A stretch of DNA of 64,000 nucleotides from NCBI RefSeq assembly GCF_032248455.1, contig NZ_JAVTTP010000001.1, positions 1,548,501 to 1,612,500 on the forward strand, written 5' to 3'. The first letter of the stretch is position 1. Each line of letters opens with the position of its first letter. This document shows positions 55,143-63,865 of the stretch, piece after piece. The DNA is from Pricia mediterranea (GTDB lineage Bacteria; Bacteroidota; Bacteroidia; Flavobacteriales; Flavobacteriaceae). Under the pieces are notes generated by a model that saw only the letters and a list, made by a program, of their open reading frames with translations, was not told the DNA's origin and made no database searches. A program made the position numbers and the translations under genes.

Positions 55143-55689
55143 ATGGCTATTCAGCAAGATTATCAAAATACTATTAATTCAATAATTTCGCGAGATGATT
55201 CAGTCGAAAAAAAAATGAACAAATTAAAATTTGAATCAAAATTTAGGAACTATCTCTCTAACGGTCTAAAATTTATAGTAGCAGCTTTAACACTGATTAT
55301 TGGATTTAAAATTTTTAATGAGGACACTTTGATAGAGAGTTAATTTCTTAGGAATAACTATTCCGGAACTACTTTCTCTTATTTCAGCAATTTTATTACT
55401 TCTAGAATCATACTTTATTGACCCTAATAAGAAAATAGAAATACTTACAGCAGCAAGTAATTCTTTATACCGCTTGCTAATTGACAGAGGAGTAATTTAC
55501 AACAATTTAGAAGCCGAAAATAAGCTCAGAAGTGTTAAAACAAATTTTCAAGGCTATGATCAAAAATATTTGAACGATTTAATTAAATTGAATAAAGGAT
55601 ATGGTGACGTTTATGGGGAAATAAATAAGGCAATCGCTACACGACAACCCGCATTAAATTTTGCTGAATTCAAATTAATCAGACAATGA
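55143..55689 (+). pseudogene. Two-TM protein (SLATT/DUF4231-like), frameshifted
   Basis: The first frame (66 codons from ATG 55143) ends at a TAA at 55341-55343 after one hydrophobic helix (FIVAALTLIIGFKIF). A +1 frame continues without a start: NFLGITIPELLSLISAILLLLESYFIDP, then a long helical tail (LINLNKGY-like, ending NFAEFKLIRQ). A one-base deletion near 55340 would split a protein of about 180 aa with two TM helices and a cytoplasmic tail, as in SLATT-type effectors. Alternatively these are two separate small genes. Confidence 0.5.
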
Positions 55690-55709
55690 ATTACTTGTGT
55701 AACCCAAAA

Positions 55710-55949
55710 TCATTTGCATATTTCTATTAGCGCGTTGAGACGGCTTCTAAGTGATATGATTTCGCTCCTACGTTCCTTTGAATTTACAAGAAATTCAGAT
55801 AAAGTTTTAAACGCTTCTAGTTCTTTTTTTATACTTTCCTTGCTCTCTGCTGGATTTTTAGAATGTTCGTGTAGGTTTTCAAGTTGGTCTGCATAAATTT
55901 CGATTACATCCTTTAATGACTTTATCTGTTTATCAATATTTATTTTCAT
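55710..55949 (-). CDS. Small coiled-coil protein, unknown
   Basis: 79 aa, highly charged and almost entirely helical (IDKQIKSLKDVIEIYADQLENLHEHSK, SKERRSEIISLRSRL). No signal or membrane segment. ATG at 55949. It converges on the two-TM gene. Function cannot be inferred. Confidence 0.45.
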   Translation of the reverse strand: MKINIDKQIKSLKDVIEIYADQLENLHEHSKNPAESKESIKKELEAFKTLSEFLVNSKERRSEIISLRSRLNALIEICK

Positions 55950-56068
55950 ATGTATGTATTAGAAGTTGATTTTCCTTACTCAAATTTATCAAAATCTCTT
56001 CCAGTAAAGTCCAATTATAAGCATCCACTAAAATCGCACCTATAAAAATACAAAATTGTTGCCTATTT

Positions 56069-58207
56069 TCACTTGGTAATATGCTCAGCAAACCCAAAAA
56101 CCATCCCATAAACATTGTAGATATCGGCAATCTCTGAATGGCCGGCATAAGGGTCGTTATAGAGGTAGGCACTTTCGGCGGCATCGAATTTCTGCAGCGT
56201 GGCCAGGTACTTGAACATTTGGAACCCGTCCACGCGGTCGTCGTTACCTGCCGATATGATGAGTGCGTTCGGAAGTTTTGTGTCCAGATCCAGGTTCAAC
56301 AAAGGATCCATGGCATATAGGTCGCTCCTTTCGGTGGAATCCTGTGCGCTCCCGAATTCGAGATGGTAGTTGTTGGAAAAATTGCCCTGCTCCAGTCGGG
56401 ACGGATTCAGGATGGGCATTTCGCCGATAAAACCGCTAAAAAGTTCCGGAGCCCCGTTAATGGCCATACCGCCCGCGACACCTCCCCCGCTCGGTGACAT
56501 CAGGACAATCCCGTCCGCGCTGGCGTAGTCCTTTTTTATCAGGAATTCCGCAGCGGCGATAATGTCCTTCCAACTGTTGCTTTTGGTGGCCTTTTTGCCC
56601 GCTTCGTACCAGTCCACCCCTTTTTCCCCGCCTCCCCTGATGTGTGGATAGACCAAGGTTCCCCCATTGGCCACCCATGGGAGGTACAGCGGACTGAAAC
56701 TAGGGGATATTTTCTCGCCAAAGGCGCCATAGGTCGTCATGATCGTGGGCCGGGCACCTCGGTACTCCGGATTCGTGATAATCGATATGGGGACCATGAC
56801 CCCGTCTTTGGACATATATTCCGTTTCCGTTACCCGTAGATCGTCGAACTCGGTATACACATTCTTGGCGCCGAAATTATCAAGTGCAAAAGAACCGTCG
56901 GGTTCCAATCGGTACCGTTTTAGATCGGATACCCATCCCGCGGAGTAGGCCCAAAGGATGTCCGCTTTCGGTGAGAGTATCTCCAAGTGGATTTCTCCCG
57001 ATTCCTGGGGCATCTTCAGCTCCACCGGATTTCCGGGCTCTTTTAGATGGTACAGTTTCGCCTTTACCCCGTTCTTTAGGGTGCTAAAGTAAAGTCCGTT
57101 GGAGTTGACGGCAAAATCGGATATGGTCTCCCCTTCAGGAGATTCCCTGACCAATTTAGGGTTCCAGCCGCGTTTGGTCAGATCCTCTTTTGAAAGGTTA
57201 AAACTCTTGGATGTGCCGGAGATGAAATAGAAGGTACCCTCGACCTGTTTAAAATTGGACGACAATACCTTGTCCGATTTGCGGTAAAGCGGCCTCCATT
57301 CCGGTGTACCCGCTTTAAGCGTTTCCCAATCGGCAATATAGGCATCCCAGTAATCGTCACTTGTCATCATCAATCCGATGGGATGGCTCTCATGGCTCGA
57401 AGTGGCTATAATCGATGGATAGGCCTTCGGATCGTCGGCATCGACCAGTTCCGAGCTAAGCACGGGAACTCCGAGCCCTTCACTGCCTATCAGGTACAGG
57501 TAGCTTTCGGCATTCTGTTTGTAACCGTCAACATCGCTATCTATAACCGGGAACCTGGTGTAGAGGAAACCGGAACTGTCCGGAAGCCAGCTGATCCCGC
57601 CAAAGCCCGATGGGGAGGAATTCGTAAATGGTTGGTGCAGCAATTCCCCGGTCTCCGCATCCAAAAGGAGCAACAGACCGGTCAGTCCGGAATAATCGTT
57701 GAACTCTACCCCCAAGTACCTCCCGTCCCATGAAGGAAGATAATAGCTGATGTAGTAGGAAGTGCCGTTCTTCCGGCCAAGGCTGTCCGTCGAGATCAAC
57801 AGTTTTTCGGTTCCATCCTTACGGTCGTAGGAATAGAGCGAAGTCACATCCCCGTCAATGGCATATTTAAGGTAAAAAGCACTCCCATCCTCACTATTTC
57901 TGAACATATACGGTGCACTCTCGTACCTGTTTCCGATATCCTCCAAAATGGAGGTCCATTTTGACTTTTCGGGAAGGGACCAAAGATCCTTCTTGGTTTG
58001 CCGGCTTTGGGCCTGTACCCAGTCCGACAAAAGGGAATCCGACATGGTCTCCATATTCCTAAAGTGGTCCTGGTAGGTTCTGTTCCCGTCCGACATGATC
58101 GCCATTTCATAGGGCAGCATAGGATTGTTTTGGCCTGTCCCGGATACGGACTTTTGGGCCGGACATGAACAAATCGATAAAACAGCTAGAATTGCGAATA
58201 CCTTCAT
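56069..58207 (-). CDS. Prolyl oligopeptidase-family (S9) serine peptidase, exported
   Basis: 712 aa from the ATG at 58207, which gives a signal sequence MKVFAILAVLSICSCPAQ with a lipobox-like end. The N-terminal half is a beta-propeller, the C-terminal third an alpha/beta hydrolase. The nucleophile region reads LMSPSGGGVAGG (a variant of GGSNGG), the aspartate is in SAGNDDRVDGFQ and the histidine in YAGHSEI. S9A enzymes cut short peptides after proline. It follows a proline-rich precursor gene by 51 bp, so it may mature or degrade that peptide. Confidence 0.85.
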   Translation of the reverse strand: MKVFAILAVLSICSCPAQKSVSGTGQNNPMLPYEMAIMSDGNRTYQDHFRNMETMSDSLLSDWVQAQSRQTKKDLWSLPEKSKWTSILEDIGNRYESAPYMFRNSEDGSAFYLKYAIDGDVTSLYSYDRKDGTEKLLISTDSLGRKNGTSYYISYYLPSWDGRYLGVEFNDYSGLTGLLLLLDAETGELLHQPFTNSSPSGFGGISWLPDSSGFLYTRFPVIDSDVDGYKQNAESYLYLIGSEGLGVPVLSSELVDADDPKAYPSIIATSSHESHPIGLMMTSDDYWDAYIADWETLKAGTPEWRPLYRKSDKVLSSNFKQVEGTFYFISGTSKSFNLSKEDLTKRGWNPKLVRESPEGETISDFAVNSNGLYFSTLKNGVKAKLYHLKEPGNPVELKMPQESGEIHLEILSPKADILWAYSAGWVSDLKRYRLEPDGSFALDNFGAKNVYTEFDDLRVTETEYMSKDGVMVPISIITNPEYRGARPTIMTTYGAFGEKISPSFSPLYLPWVANGGTLVYPHIRGGGEKGVDWYEAGKKATKSNSWKDIIAAAEFLIKKDYASADGIVLMSPSGGGVAGGMAINGAPELFSGFIGEMPILNPSRLEQGNFSNNYHLEFGSAQDSTERSDLYAMDPLLNLDLDTKLPNALIISAGNDDRVDGFQMFKYLATLQKFDAAESAYLYNDPYAGHSEIADIYNVYGMVFGFAEHITK

Positions 58208-58227
58208 AGTGGTAGCGATAAGATTAA

Positions 58228-58243
58228 GCCCCGTTTCCGGGGC
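58228..58243. promoter_or_regulatory. GC-rich stem-loop between precursor and peptidase genes
   Basis: GCCCCG-TTTC-CGGGGC in the 51-bp gap. No T-run follows on the minus strand. It could stabilise the precursor mRNA or partly stop transcription, giving more peptide than peptidase. Confidence 0.5.
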
Positions 58244-58258
58244 CAATAAACCCGTTCC

Positions 58259-58399
58259 TTACATCTTTTTGCCGAACGGAGGCCTTAACCCGCCCGTGGG
58301 TCTCCTGGGACGATCTATCGGGGGATGTCCTCCCCTCAATTCTTCCTTGTTCTTCAGTTCTTTGTTCTTCAACGCCGAAATCTTACTTGCATTTTTCAT
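58259..58399 (-). CDS. Double-glycine leader precursor of a proline-rich cationic peptide
   Basis: 46 aa, ATG at 58399, TAA at 58259. The leader (24 residues) begins MKNASKISALKNKELKNK and ends EELRGG, matching the L..EL..GG consensus cut by C39 peptidases and the Bacteroidota GG-leader precursor pattern. The predicted 22-residue core starts HPPIDRPRRP and ends PPFGKKM: six Pro, four Arg, two Lys, one Asp, no Cys, Ser or Trp. It resembles proline-rich antimicrobial peptides. A C39-peptidase exporter and adaptor lie in the same operon. An inner TGG could be a second cleavage point. Confidence 0.75.
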   Translation of the reverse strand: MKNASKISALKNKELKNKEELRGGHPPIDRPRRPTGGLRPPFGKKM

Positions 58400-58484
58400 A
58401 ACGCTAGGTTTTAAGTTAATACTAATTTATAGTGTAAGGTATTAAAAAACATGTATTTGGATTCGGCCATTTTTTAAATTCATG

Positions 58485-58504
58485 TGCCATTTTATAAAAT
58501 GGCA
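58485..58504. promoter_or_regulatory. Perfect 20-bp palindrome before the precursor gene
   Basis: TGCCATTTTATAAAATGGCA, one base past the regulator stop codon and 85 bp upstream of the precursor start. Either an operator for the precursor transcript or a hairpin ending the upstream message. Confidence 0.55.
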
Positions 58505-58505
58505 G

Positions 58506-60140
58506 TTATTGGCTTCCCCTTCTCCTACGTTTGATCTGGTCAAGGTAATCCCTCGGTTTGATCTTTAAAAACTTTTCAAAAGCCCTATTGAAGGCCCTCA
58601 ATGAGGTGAATCCATAGAGTTTGGCAATATGCTCGAGGGTGTATATCGATATCTTAGGATTTCCGGGCATATCGGCGAATGCAAAATGTACGCGCCGACT
58701 GTTTATATAATCACTATAACCTCCATGGTTGGTATTTAAGTAGCCTGAAAGGTAAGTAGTGTTGGTCTCCGCGGCGGCGGATAGCTTCTGCAGCGACAGT
58801 GTAGGATCAAGGAAATGCTTCGCATTTTCGAATTCCCTAAGAAAACTGTCCAGTTGCTGTGTCAGTTCAACAGGGAGGTCGTTTCTTTTTTGCCTCGATT
58901 TTTTGTTCCCGTCCATCGCCCTTAGGTAGGTTTCCGGATTTCCGATCGCTTCCTTTAAACGTTTTTTATGGTGGAAGTAGCGTCCCAAGAAGAACACGAC
59001 CGAAAAAATCAACAGAACGGACAGGGCAATGACAAGATAGGTCAGGTTTCTTTTCGTGGCCCGGGCGGCAAGAAGCTGGGCCCGTCTTTCCTCGAACAGG
59101 GGCAGATCGTAATTTTTGTCCACCATGGAAAGTAGTCCTTTTGATTTCGATTCCAGGATACTATCGGCATCCATGAACTTTTCGATATAGGTCAACTGTT
59201 TTTCCCCGTCGCCGTCATTCAAGGCATCCTTGTAGAGCCTGAACCAGACATTCTTTATTTCCGGAAAATATAGTTCGGGCTCCCGGTCCAGGGAAGCGAT
59301 TTTACCGAAATAGAGCAAGGTACTGTCCGGGTTCCCGATCGCTTCGTGCGCAAGGGCGGTATAATAAAAGGAACTGCCAAGGTTTATCGTATCGATGGCC
59401 AAGTCCCTGGCCTTTTTCAGGCTGTCCAACGATCTCCTCAGATTCCCCCGCAAATAGTGGGAGACCCCGTTCAGGCGTAAAAAGGAGTCGTAGTTGAAGG
59501 TATCCTGTTTTTTTAGTGATTCCCGTATTCCAAGAGCGCTGTAGTAGGACAATGAATCGCTGTTCTTCAATCGAAAATGACAGTTGGCTATGTTAAAATA
59601 TAGCGCCAGACTATCTTCCGGTCGCATCTTGCGATACCTGTGGAGCAGTGCCAAGGACTCCGAGAATTCACCGGTCATGAATTTGATCGACGCCAGGGAG
59701 GCGGTGGTCATCCTGATGTAATATTCGTTATTCGTCTTCAGGCTGATCCATCGGGCCTCGAGGTCATAGCTCAGGGCCTTATTGTAGTCCTGTGCCTCAA
59801 TGAAATAGTAATTTGCATTTGTGGTCAGTGCGAAAAGTTCCTCATCGTTGTTCAGGCCTTTCGTCGAATATACAAGAGAATCAAGGTAGGGGAGGTTCTC
59901 GGGAGGGCTCCTAAAAAGGTAGTTCCCATAATGGGCCCATGAGACCGAAGAGGAATCTTTTGCAAGCCGCGCCATTTCGGTCAAATAGTTAGATAGGGCT
60001 ATGGCATCGGCACTATCCTTCTGAACATATATCAGTTCCATGATACTGGCCAAAGACCTGCTCCTTAGCGTATCGGCCTGCCCCATGAGCTGCAAGGAGA
60101 TAAATAGTATCACAAAAATGCACACCTGAGTCCTTTTCAT
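58506..60140 (-). CDS. TPR-containing, membrane-bound AraC-family regulator
   Basis: 544 aa. Signal peptide (MKRTQVCIFVILFISLQLMGQ), then periplasmic TPR repeats (about 25-350), one TM helix at 367-389 (LTYLVIALSVLLIFSVVFFLG), and a C-terminal AraC HTH pair (LSLQKLSAAAETNTTYLSGYLN and HIAKLYGFTSLRAFNRAFEKFLKIKPRDYL). It can sense a periplasmic or extracellular signal and act directly on DNA. It lies between the exporter genes and the precursor, so autoinduction by the secreted peptide is plausible but inferred. Spacing to HlyD is 3 bp. Confidence 0.87.
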   Translation of the reverse strand: MKRTQVCIFVILFISLQLMGQADTLRSRSLASIMELIYVQKDSADAIALSNYLTEMARLAKDSSSVSWAHYGNYLFRSPPENLPYLDSLVYSTKGLNNDEELFALTTNANYYFIEAQDYNKALSYDLEARWISLKTNNEYYIRMTTASLASIKFMTGEFSESLALLHRYRKMRPEDSLALYFNIANCHFRLKNSDSLSYYSALGIRESLKKQDTFNYDSFLRLNGVSHYLRGNLRRSLDSLKKARDLAIDTINLGSSFYYTALAHEAIGNPDSTLLYFGKIASLDREPELYFPEIKNVWFRLYKDALNDGDGEKQLTYIEKFMDADSILESKSKGLLSMVDKNYDLPLFEERRAQLLAARATKRNLTYLVIALSVLLIFSVVFFLGRYFHHKKRLKEAIGNPETYLRAMDGNKKSRQKRNDLPVELTQQLDSFLREFENAKHFLDPTLSLQKLSAAAETNTTYLSGYLNTNHGGYSDYINSRRVHFAFADMPGNPKISIYTLEHIAKLYGFTSLRAFNRAFEKFLKIKPRDYLDQIKRRRRGSQ

Positions 60141-60143
60141 AAT

Positions 60144-61355
60144 TCAAAGATCATTGAGGTTTTTGCGCAGGCCCATGAACAGCTTTTTAAAGAGGGTATT
60201 CTCTTCAAGGACAATCTCGCAACGCCCCGATAAGGTTCCTTTCCCGCTCATCCTATTTTTGAGGGCATTCACTTTGGAATCTATTCGTACATATGCAGGA
60301 TAGTAGGGTCCGTCCGCCCGTTTGGGGGACGCCGATATTTCCGTAATGACACCTTCCAGAATCCCCCACTCCTCGAAAGGGAAGCTATGAAGCTTGATCA
60401 TGACCTTTTGGCCTTCCCGGACATTCCCGGCATTGCGGATCGGGACCTTCAGTATTCCGATAAGGGGTGATTCCTGATCCGGTAGGACCTGGAAGATATC
60501 CTCCCCATCATCGACCCATTGGTAAGGCGACCGAACGTCAAAGAAGGACACCTTGCCGTAAACGGGACTGACAACAAGATTCTTCTCCTCCCATAACGCT
60601 ATTTCCGACAGCACCTTTATCGATGAAATTTCCATCTCCGTAAAACGGCCCTTGAACTTCTCGTTGGTCCGATAGGCATCCGTAGTGTAATCGGAACGTA
60701 AGCGGTTTACCTCTTGAAGGCTCCGGTTGTATTCCAACTGTGATCTTTCCAGTTCGGATCTTGATATCACCCCCTTCTCAAATAGGATCTGCATCCTTGA
60801 GTGGTTCCGCGCTACCAAAACGTTCGTATGTTCTGCCGTCCGCATCCGTTTGAAAATATTCGAAAAGGCATCACTTTGGGATATCCTGATACTATCCTCC
60901 ATAAGGTTTGCAATGGTGTTGCCATAAAAATTCTCTATTGTCTTTATGTCGTTGTACGCCCCAAGGTATTCGCTGTACGCCCGCTGTAGGGAGCCGATCG
61001 ATACCGGCCTGGCGAACCCCAGTTCTTCCGGGACGGTCTGTTTGGAAACCGCCTCCTTGATCGCCTTCAGGTCTCCGTATTCGGCGGGGGTGTCGAACTC
61101 GGCCAATATCCGGCCGGGATAGACCGAATCGCCCTGCCCGACCAGGAACTCAGCGATCTGGCCGGTGCGTTTTGTTTTCAGGACAATTGGGGGAAGAACC
61201 GGCATGACCTCGATGCGTGCCTGCATAACGTCCCGGTACTCCACGATCAGGGAGGCAACGAGAACGATACACAGAATGCCTGCGACAATTTGGATCCCGA
61301 TCCTTGCAAGCCTACCGGGAGGCCTTCCTATAAAATCCTTGCTATCAAAGTCCAT
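60144..61355 (-). CDS. HlyD-family membrane fusion protein of the peptide exporter
   Basis: 403 aa. One N-terminal TM helix (IGIQIVAGILCIVLVASLIV), a biotinyl-lipoyl-like half (RTGQIAEFLVGQGDSVYPGRILAEFDT), a long coiled-coil hairpin (about 130-250) and the matching second half (VSPVYGKVSFFDVRS). It links the inner membrane ABC exporter to an outer membrane channel. It starts 1 bp after the ABC gene stop. No TolC gene is beside it. Confidence 0.9.
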   Translation of the reverse strand: MDFDSKDFIGRPPGRLARIGIQIVAGILCIVLVASLIVEYRDVMQARIEVMPVLPPIVLKTKRTGQIAEFLVGQGDSVYPGRILAEFDTPAEYGDLKAIKEAVSKQTVPEELGFARPVSIGSLQRAYSEYLGAYNDIKTIENFYGNTIANLMEDSIRISQSDAFSNIFKRMRTAEHTNVLVARNHSRMQILFEKGVISRSELERSQLEYNRSLQEVNRLRSDYTTDAYRTNEKFKGRFTEMEISSIKVLSEIALWEEKNLVVSPVYGKVSFFDVRSPYQWVDDGEDIFQVLPDQESPLIGILKVPIRNAGNVREGQKVMIKLHSFPFEEWGILEGVITEISASPKRADGPYYPAYVRIDSKVNALKNRMSGKGTLSGRCEIVLEENTLFKKLFMGLRKNLNDL

Positions 61356-61356
61356 A

Positions 61357-63525
61357 TTACAACTGGTTGCCGATCAATCGGTAATAGTGTCCCTTGGAGG
61401 CCAAAAGCTGGTCGTGCCGCCCTTGTTCCAGGACTCCCGTCGGACCGATGACAACGATATTGTCGGCGTTCCTTATCGTTGAAAGTCGATGGGCAATCGT
61501 TATTGCCGTTCTGTCCCCGAGAAAGTCCTTGAGGTTGGCGATGATCTGCCTTTCGTTTTCTGAGTCCAGGGCACTTGTCGCCTCGTCAAGAATTACGATA
61601 GGGGCATCCTTATAGATGGCCCTGGCAATAAGTAATCTTTGCTTCTCGCCCCCGCTCAGCTGTATGCCGTTCTTACCGACCTTGGTATGGATGCCATTCG
61701 GCAGGGAATTGACCATATCCCCGAGGTTCGATAGTCTTAGGCTTTTCAATAGTCTGGCATTGTCGACCGGTCGCTCAGAATCGGATTCCGTAAGGTTGTT
61801 CAAAAGGGTGTCGTAGAAAACATTTCCTTCCTGCATGACCACTGCCACCTTGTTCCTCCAATAGTCCTCGTTCAGTGCCCCCAAAGAAATATTGTCGATA
61901 AGGATCTCCCCCGTATCGGGCGGAGCGTATTTCAATAGCAGTTTTAGGATGGTGGTCTTCCCTGTCCCACTGGTACCTACTATGGCGGTGGTCTTATTGG
62001 GCGGGATGTAAAGGTTAAGACCTTCTAGCCGGAACCGCGAACCATGGTCGTACGAGAAGCTTACATTTTTAAATCGGATCGAGGGTGCGGCGGATATATA
62101 CTCGATCTCCTGCCGGTAGGTTTTAGGGGCGGTAGCGTGCACCTCCCTCAACCTGGCGTACGCCAGTTGCGCTTCCTGGTACTTTAGGACAAAATCGAAC
62201 AGTTCCCTTAGAGGGCCCTGGGTCTGGGCGAGAATATACTGGACGGCCAGGAGCGTACCTAACGAAAGTTCGTCCCTGACCACTGCCATGGCCCCGATGA
62301 CCATGATAATTATGTTCTTGGATTCATTGATAAACCGTGACCCGTTGTTTAGGTATTCCTCGATGGACAGGCGTTGGATGTTGGTACGGAAAATTTGACG
62401 CTGGAACCTTTGCCATATCCTCCTCCTTCTCCTTTGGGAACCATTGATCACGATGTCCTCGATATTGTCGAAGAGTTCCAGCAGAATATCGGTGTTCCTG
62501 ATATCGTTGTCGAAAACCGCGTTGTCGATTTTCTTCCGCTTCCTGACGAACAGGAGTATCCATAAAAAATAGGCCAGCGTCCCAAAGAAAAAGAACATAA
62601 AAATAGTCGTGTCGAAATAGGCCAGGATAAGGCCGAAGACCATCAGGTTGAACATCGCGAACAGGGTGTTGGCGGTATTGTTTCCGAGGAACGAGTCGAT
62701 GGTCTCATGGTCGAACACACGTTGCAAGAGGTCGCCGCTCCTTTTTCCCGCAAAGAATGAAAGCGGCATCTGAAAGAGTTTATAAAGATAATCCGTTACC
62801 ATTCTGTAATTTACCCGGCTGACCACGTGCAGGGTAATCCAGTTGCGGACCGAGCTGATCAAAATGGTGCAAGCGAAGAAAAATAGCTGGGCGATCAAAA
62901 CGGTGTAAACAAAACCCACATCCTTTGCCAGGACCCCGTAATCTACTAGTCTTTGGGTCAAAAAAGGCATGGCGATGTTGATCAAGGCGACCATCAACAG
63001 TCCGATCAATAGCTGCCGAACATGCGCCCGGTACGGGGCGATATAGTTCCAAAGAATGCCAAGGTTCCCTTTGGCGGGCCCGTTGCTGTCCAGGGAATAG
63101 AAATCCATGGTAGGCTCGAAAAGTATCGCGGTACCCGTAGAGGCCCCCGTCATCCAGCCTTTTATGAACCTTTCGTGGGACAGTCGCGAGTTACCGGATG
63201 CCGGGTCGCTAATATGTACGTGCCTACTACCTACCCGGTTTACGACGACGAAATGCTCCTGGCGCCAATGTGCTATTAGGGGAAAAGGGGCCTTTTCCTT
63301 CAGGTCATCGAAGGTGATCGATACCGGCAAGGTGTTGATGTGGTAGCTCTCCGCCGCTTTCTCCAATTCCAGAATGGACACCCCGTTCTTGGTCTGACCG
63401 ACCCGTTCCCGTATTTCGGCCATATCACGATACACCCCGTGCTGCATCATCACCATGGACAGGGACGAGGCGCCACAGTCGGAGGCGTCGAATTGTCTTT
63501 GTAAGGGATATCGTTGTCGGAACAT
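61357..63525 (-). CDS. Peptidase-containing ABC transporter (C39 peptidase, TM domain, ATPase)
   Basis: 722 aa. The N-terminal C39 domain has the catalytic C17 in DASDCGASSLSMV, histidine in QEHFVVVNRV and aspartate in HISDPASG. Six TM helices follow (about 165-440). The ATPase has GTSGTGKTT, LSGGEKQRLLIARAI and VILDEATSALD. Such PCATs cut after a GG leader and export the core peptide. Its predicted client is the precursor at 58259-58399. It is the first gene of the minus-strand operon. Confidence 0.93.
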   Translation of the reverse strand: MFRQRYPLQRQFDASDCGASSLSMVMMQHGVYRDMAEIRERVGQTKNGVSILELEKAAESYHINTLPVSITFDDLKEKAPFPLIAHWRQEHFVVVNRVGSRHVHISDPASGNSRLSHERFIKGWMTGASTGTAILFEPTMDFYSLDSNGPAKGNLGILWNYIAPYRAHVRQLLIGLLMVALINIAMPFLTQRLVDYGVLAKDVGFVYTVLIAQLFFFACTILISSVRNWITLHVVSRVNYRMVTDYLYKLFQMPLSFFAGKRSGDLLQRVFDHETIDSFLGNNTANTLFAMFNLMVFGLILAYFDTTIFMFFFFGTLAYFLWILLFVRKRKKIDNAVFDNDIRNTDILLELFDNIEDIVINGSQRRRRRIWQRFQRQIFRTNIQRLSIEEYLNNGSRFINESKNIIIMVIGAMAVVRDELSLGTLLAVQYILAQTQGPLRELFDFVLKYQEAQLAYARLREVHATAPKTYRQEIEYISAAPSIRFKNVSFSYDHGSRFRLEGLNLYIPPNKTTAIVGTSGTGKTTILKLLLKYAPPDTGEILIDNISLGALNEDYWRNKVAVVMQEGNVFYDTLLNNLTESDSERPVDNARLLKSLRLSNLGDMVNSLPNGIHTKVGKNGIQLSGGEKQRLLIARAIYKDAPIVILDEATSALDSENERQIIANLKDFLGDRTAITIAHRLSTIRNADNIVVIGPTGVLEQGRHDQLLASKGHYYRLIGNQL

Positions 63526-63865
63526 GGGTCGTTGGTTTGCTGCCGATTAGGCTTAATAAGGTACTGTCCACTAGATGGGATTTCCTAAAAAATTGGGTAA
63601 AATGCTACCAATCAGGGATGACCCGATCCTTTGCCTATCGCATTCCGTCTTAAAATGAGATGGAAATCAATGGTCTGTCAATTACCTCTTTATTGAAAAA
63701 CCGAGCAATTCGAACACAGATTTCCACAATTGTTCCTACCGATCCATAAAACTGAATCCTTTTTTATTGAAAGGGATTTGGCCGGTTTTTCAGGGTCGGA
63801 TGCAAACAGTATTTTAGGGAAAACCCGGTTCGCCATTGTTACCGGGACCTTGAACTTTTAAAGGG
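63526..63865. other. Intergenic region between divergent genes
   Basis: 340 bp. No further GG-leader precursor frame was seen on either strand. It must contain the operon promoter, but no clear TAnnTTTG element could be fixed. Confidence 0.4.

Noticed and set aside
55933-56184. 83-codon minus frame at the end of the S9 peptidase gene
   Set aside because: Overlaps the conserved C-terminus of the peptidase in another frame and lacks motifs.
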